Shown here piece after piece: positions 62,479 to 64,000 of a stretch of 64,000 bases of DNA. This stretch comes from JAHECW01 sp964641415. Its GTDB lineage: Bacteria; Acidobacteriota; Thermoanaerobaculia; Thermoanaerobaculales; Sulfomarinibacteraceae. The DNA lies in NCBI GenBank assembly GCA_964641415.1, contig CAZXMW010000007.1, positions 62,001-126,000 on the forward strand, read 5' to 3'. The position numbers were made by a program, and so were the translations under genes. The notes beneath the pieces were generated by a model, which worked only from the letters and a program-made list of their open reading frames with translations, was not told the origin of the DNA and ran no database searches. The number at the start of each line of letters is the position of its first letter. Position 1 is the first letter of the stretch.

Positions 62479-63329
62479 CGCGATGGGTGCTCGCGGTGTC
62501 GCTTGTCGTGACCGTTGCCTGGTCGGTGGTCGCCCAGACGCCGGCGTGCGACGACCTGACGGGACCCCGCCGACAGCTCGCCGAGCAGCTGCTGACCACC
62601 GAGTACCTCTACGACTGCTGCGACGACACCGTCGCTGCCTGCCTCGAGCGGGAACCGACCTGTGCCCTCGCGGTCCGCCTCGCCGACAACATCTGCCGGC
62701 GGGTCGCTGACGGCCAGAATGAAGGCGACATCCGGCGCGCCCTGTCGCGCCGGGCGCGGAGCATGGTCGGCCGCGGTGCGCCCGCCGAGATCGATCTGAG
62801 CTCGGCCCCGACCACCGGTCCGGAGGACGCACCGGTGACCGTGGTCATCTACGCCTGCGCCCGTTGCCCGTACTGCAGCAAGCTGATCCCCGAGCTTCAC
62901 CGCGAAGTCGCCCGGCCGCAGCTGGAAAACGACGTCCGGCTCGCCTTCCGGGTCTTCCCGATCCGCGGTCACCCAGGCTCGACGCCGGCCGGGCTCGGCT
63001 TCGCCGCCGCCGCCGAGATGGGCGCATTCTGGCCCTTCATGCTCCATGCCTACGAGCGCTTCGACGAGTTCTCGGCCGAACTCCAGCCGGCCTGGGCGAA
63101 GGCCGTCGGTGTCGACGTCGCTGTCTTCGAAGACCGGATGGCCGATCCCGCCACCCGCGAGACGCTGGTGGCGAGCAAGAAGGAGGGCCTGGTCAACGGG
63201 GTCGAGGCGACGCCGACCCTGTTCATCAACGGCCGGATGTGGGTCGGCGATCTGACAACCGAGGAGCTGCTCGACGCCATCGAGGAGGAGGCGGCTCGCG
63301 CCAAGGGGGAGAAATGGCTCACCGACTGA
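62475..63329 (+). CDS. DsbA-like thiol:disulfide protein with N-terminal cysteine-rich (CcmH-like) domain
   Basis: 284 residues; signal peptide about 1-21. Residues about 25-95 are a helical region with seven cysteines (TPACDD, YDCCDD, AACLE, PTCALA, NICRR) and a GQNEGDIRRAL end that recalls the three-helix CcmH/NrfF fold. Residues about 110-284 are a thioredoxin fold of DsbA/DsbG type with active site Cys131-Pro-Tyr-Cys134 (ARCPYCSK) and a cis-Pro loop VEATPTLFING. It should oxidise, reduce or isomerise disulfides in the periplasm, perhaps with the MauE-like protein as its membrane partner. The start overlaps the MauE stop as ATGA. Confidence 0.85.
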   Translation: MTRWVLAVSLVVTVAWSVVAQTPACDDLTGPRRQLAEQLLTTEYLYDCCDDTVAACLEREPTCALAVRLADNICRRVADGQNEGDIRRALSRRARSMVGRGAPAEIDLSSAPTTGPEDAPVTVVIYACARCPYCSKLIPELHREVARPQLENDVRLAFRVFPIRGHPGSTPAGLGFAAAAEMGAFWPFMLHAYERFDEFSAELQPAWAKAVGVDVAVFEDRMADPATRETLVASKKEGLVNGVEATPTLFINGRMWVGDLTTEELLDAIEEEAARAKGEKWLTD

Positions 63330-64000
63330 TCACGCTGAGCGTGCTGAGCATGCTGTTCGCCGCGGCTGCGGTCGGCGGCGGTGCCGACGATCGCTTCGCC
63401 GTGCTCGAGTTCTTCGGCCGACCCAACGGCGCCTTCTGCAGCGCCGCCGGACCGGCCATGCTCGAGCTGCAGGCGCAGCTCGCGGGTGATGCCGAGCTGC
63501 TCGAGTACGACTACGACGGCTTTCCCTTCGGCCGGGTCGACCGCTTCTGGGCGACCGGGACGTCGGCATCCTACCTGCCGCTGGTCATGGTCGGCAGCGG
63601 CTACCGGACCTCGTCCGGACACGTCGACTACCAGCCGGTCTACGGCGACATGATCTCCGCCGAGCGATCGCGCCCGCCCGACGCCGAGGTCACCGCCTTC
63701 TGGCGCCGCGACGGCGCCTTCGTGCGAAGCTACGTCACGGTGCGCAACGTGCGCGACGACCGGCTCCGGGTCGCGGACCAGGCAGCGGTCTGGCTGGTCG
63801 TCTTCGAGCGGGCGAGGATCGGCGTCTCCGACACCTGGGTGCGGTCGACCCGGCGTCACCCGCTGACCTCGGACCTCGACCCCGGCGCGACGGTCGAGCT
63901 CGTGATCGACGCGCCGGGGACGGCGATCGCCGACTGGCAGCGCGCCGCCGCGGTGGTCATGGTCGAGGACCGGCCCGGCGGCACGGGCGCATACGATATG
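63314..64000 (+). CDS. Secreted thioredoxin-like protein, partial
   Basis: 229 residues visible, running off the window. It starts 16 bp inside the end of the DsbA-like gene, after an AAGGGGGAG ribosome site. Signal peptide about 1-22. The following FAVLEFFGRPNGAFCSAAGPAML stretch (split here by function: strand, then a single Cys in AFCSAAG) resembles a thioredoxin active site with the second Cys lost. A beta-rich domain (about 110-229) with SYVTVRNVRDDRL follows. Fifth member of the coupled operon. Without the C-terminus its function cannot be settled. Confidence 0.7.
   Translation, partial: MAHRLITLSVLSMLFAAAAVGGGADDRFAVLEFFGRPNGAFCSAAGPAMLELQAQLAGDAELLEYDYDGFPFGRVDRFWATGTSASYLPLVMVGSGYRTSSGHVDYQPVYGDMISAERSRPPDAEVTAFWRRDGAFVRSYVTVRNVRDDRLRVADQAAVWLVVFERARIGVSDTWVRSTRRHPLTSDLDPGATVELVIDAPGTAIADWQRAAAVVMVEDRPGGTGAYDM

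Overview
This is a GC-rich window with dense coding from a Gram-negative bacterium. Outer-membrane TolC-like and OmpP1/FadL-like proteins, lipoproteins with lipoboxes and many signal peptides show a double membrane. The mix of genes (sigma-54 regulation, FHA and Ser/Thr kinase signalling, large secreted repeat proteins, YfhO, monomeric isocitrate dehydrogenase, NHLP-type lanthipeptide) would fit Acidobacteriota, perhaps a Thermoanaerobaculia-like lineage. That placement is inference; there is no rRNA in the window. I found no tRNA, CRISPR array or transposase.

Region 1 (1-12.6 kb, minus strand) is a lanthipeptide cluster. In transcription order it holds a sigma-54 enhancer-binding protein, a near-consensus -24/-12 promoter, an NHLP-leader precursor peptide, an intrinsic terminator, a class II synthetase LanM with the Cys-Cys-Gly zinc motif, a tandem GNAT acetyltransferase coupled to it by an ATGA overlap, two TolC-like outer membrane proteins, an NHLM HlyD-type adaptor, and a C39-peptidase ABC exporter cut by the window edge. 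Together they describe regulated synthesis, modification, leader removal and export of a peptide with one cysteine.

Region 2 (12.6-23.6 kb) is signalling-rich: a cNMP-binding/FHA protein, a STAS protein, a small beta-barrel, an FHA-RDD membrane protein, a carboxylic acid reductase-like A-T-R enzyme, and a Ser/Thr kinase coupled to a helical repeat-like protein. Two inverted, nearly identical copies of a ~180 bp element (family A) flank the 11.4-20.2 kb part. A second palindromic element (family B) lies beside the first copy and again at 33.3 kb.

Region 3 (23.9-33.2 kb) carries a 1,304-residue secreted repeat protein, an OmpP1/FadL-like protein, a YfhO membrane protein, rpmB with a textbook promoter and terminator, and a small membrane protein.

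Region 4 (33.6-51.7 kb) has monomeric NADP isocitrate dehydrogenase and then a probable envelope glycoconjugate region: GT9, a PF06695-like membrane protein and a sulfotransferase in one coupled operon, three sulfatase-fold lipoproteins that lack the formylglycine motif, a GT39-like and a GT2 glycosyltransferase, and a VPS10/BNR repeat protein.

Region 5 (51.7-64 kb) has an SLC12-type cotransporter homologue, a YibE/F-like protein, an alkaline phosphatase, a ZnuABC-type zinc/manganese importer, a small four-cysteine protein, and a tightly overlapping operon: TPR/beta-barrel protein, cysteine-less rhodanese, MauE-like protein, CcmH-like/DsbA fusion and a thioredoxin-like protein running off the end.
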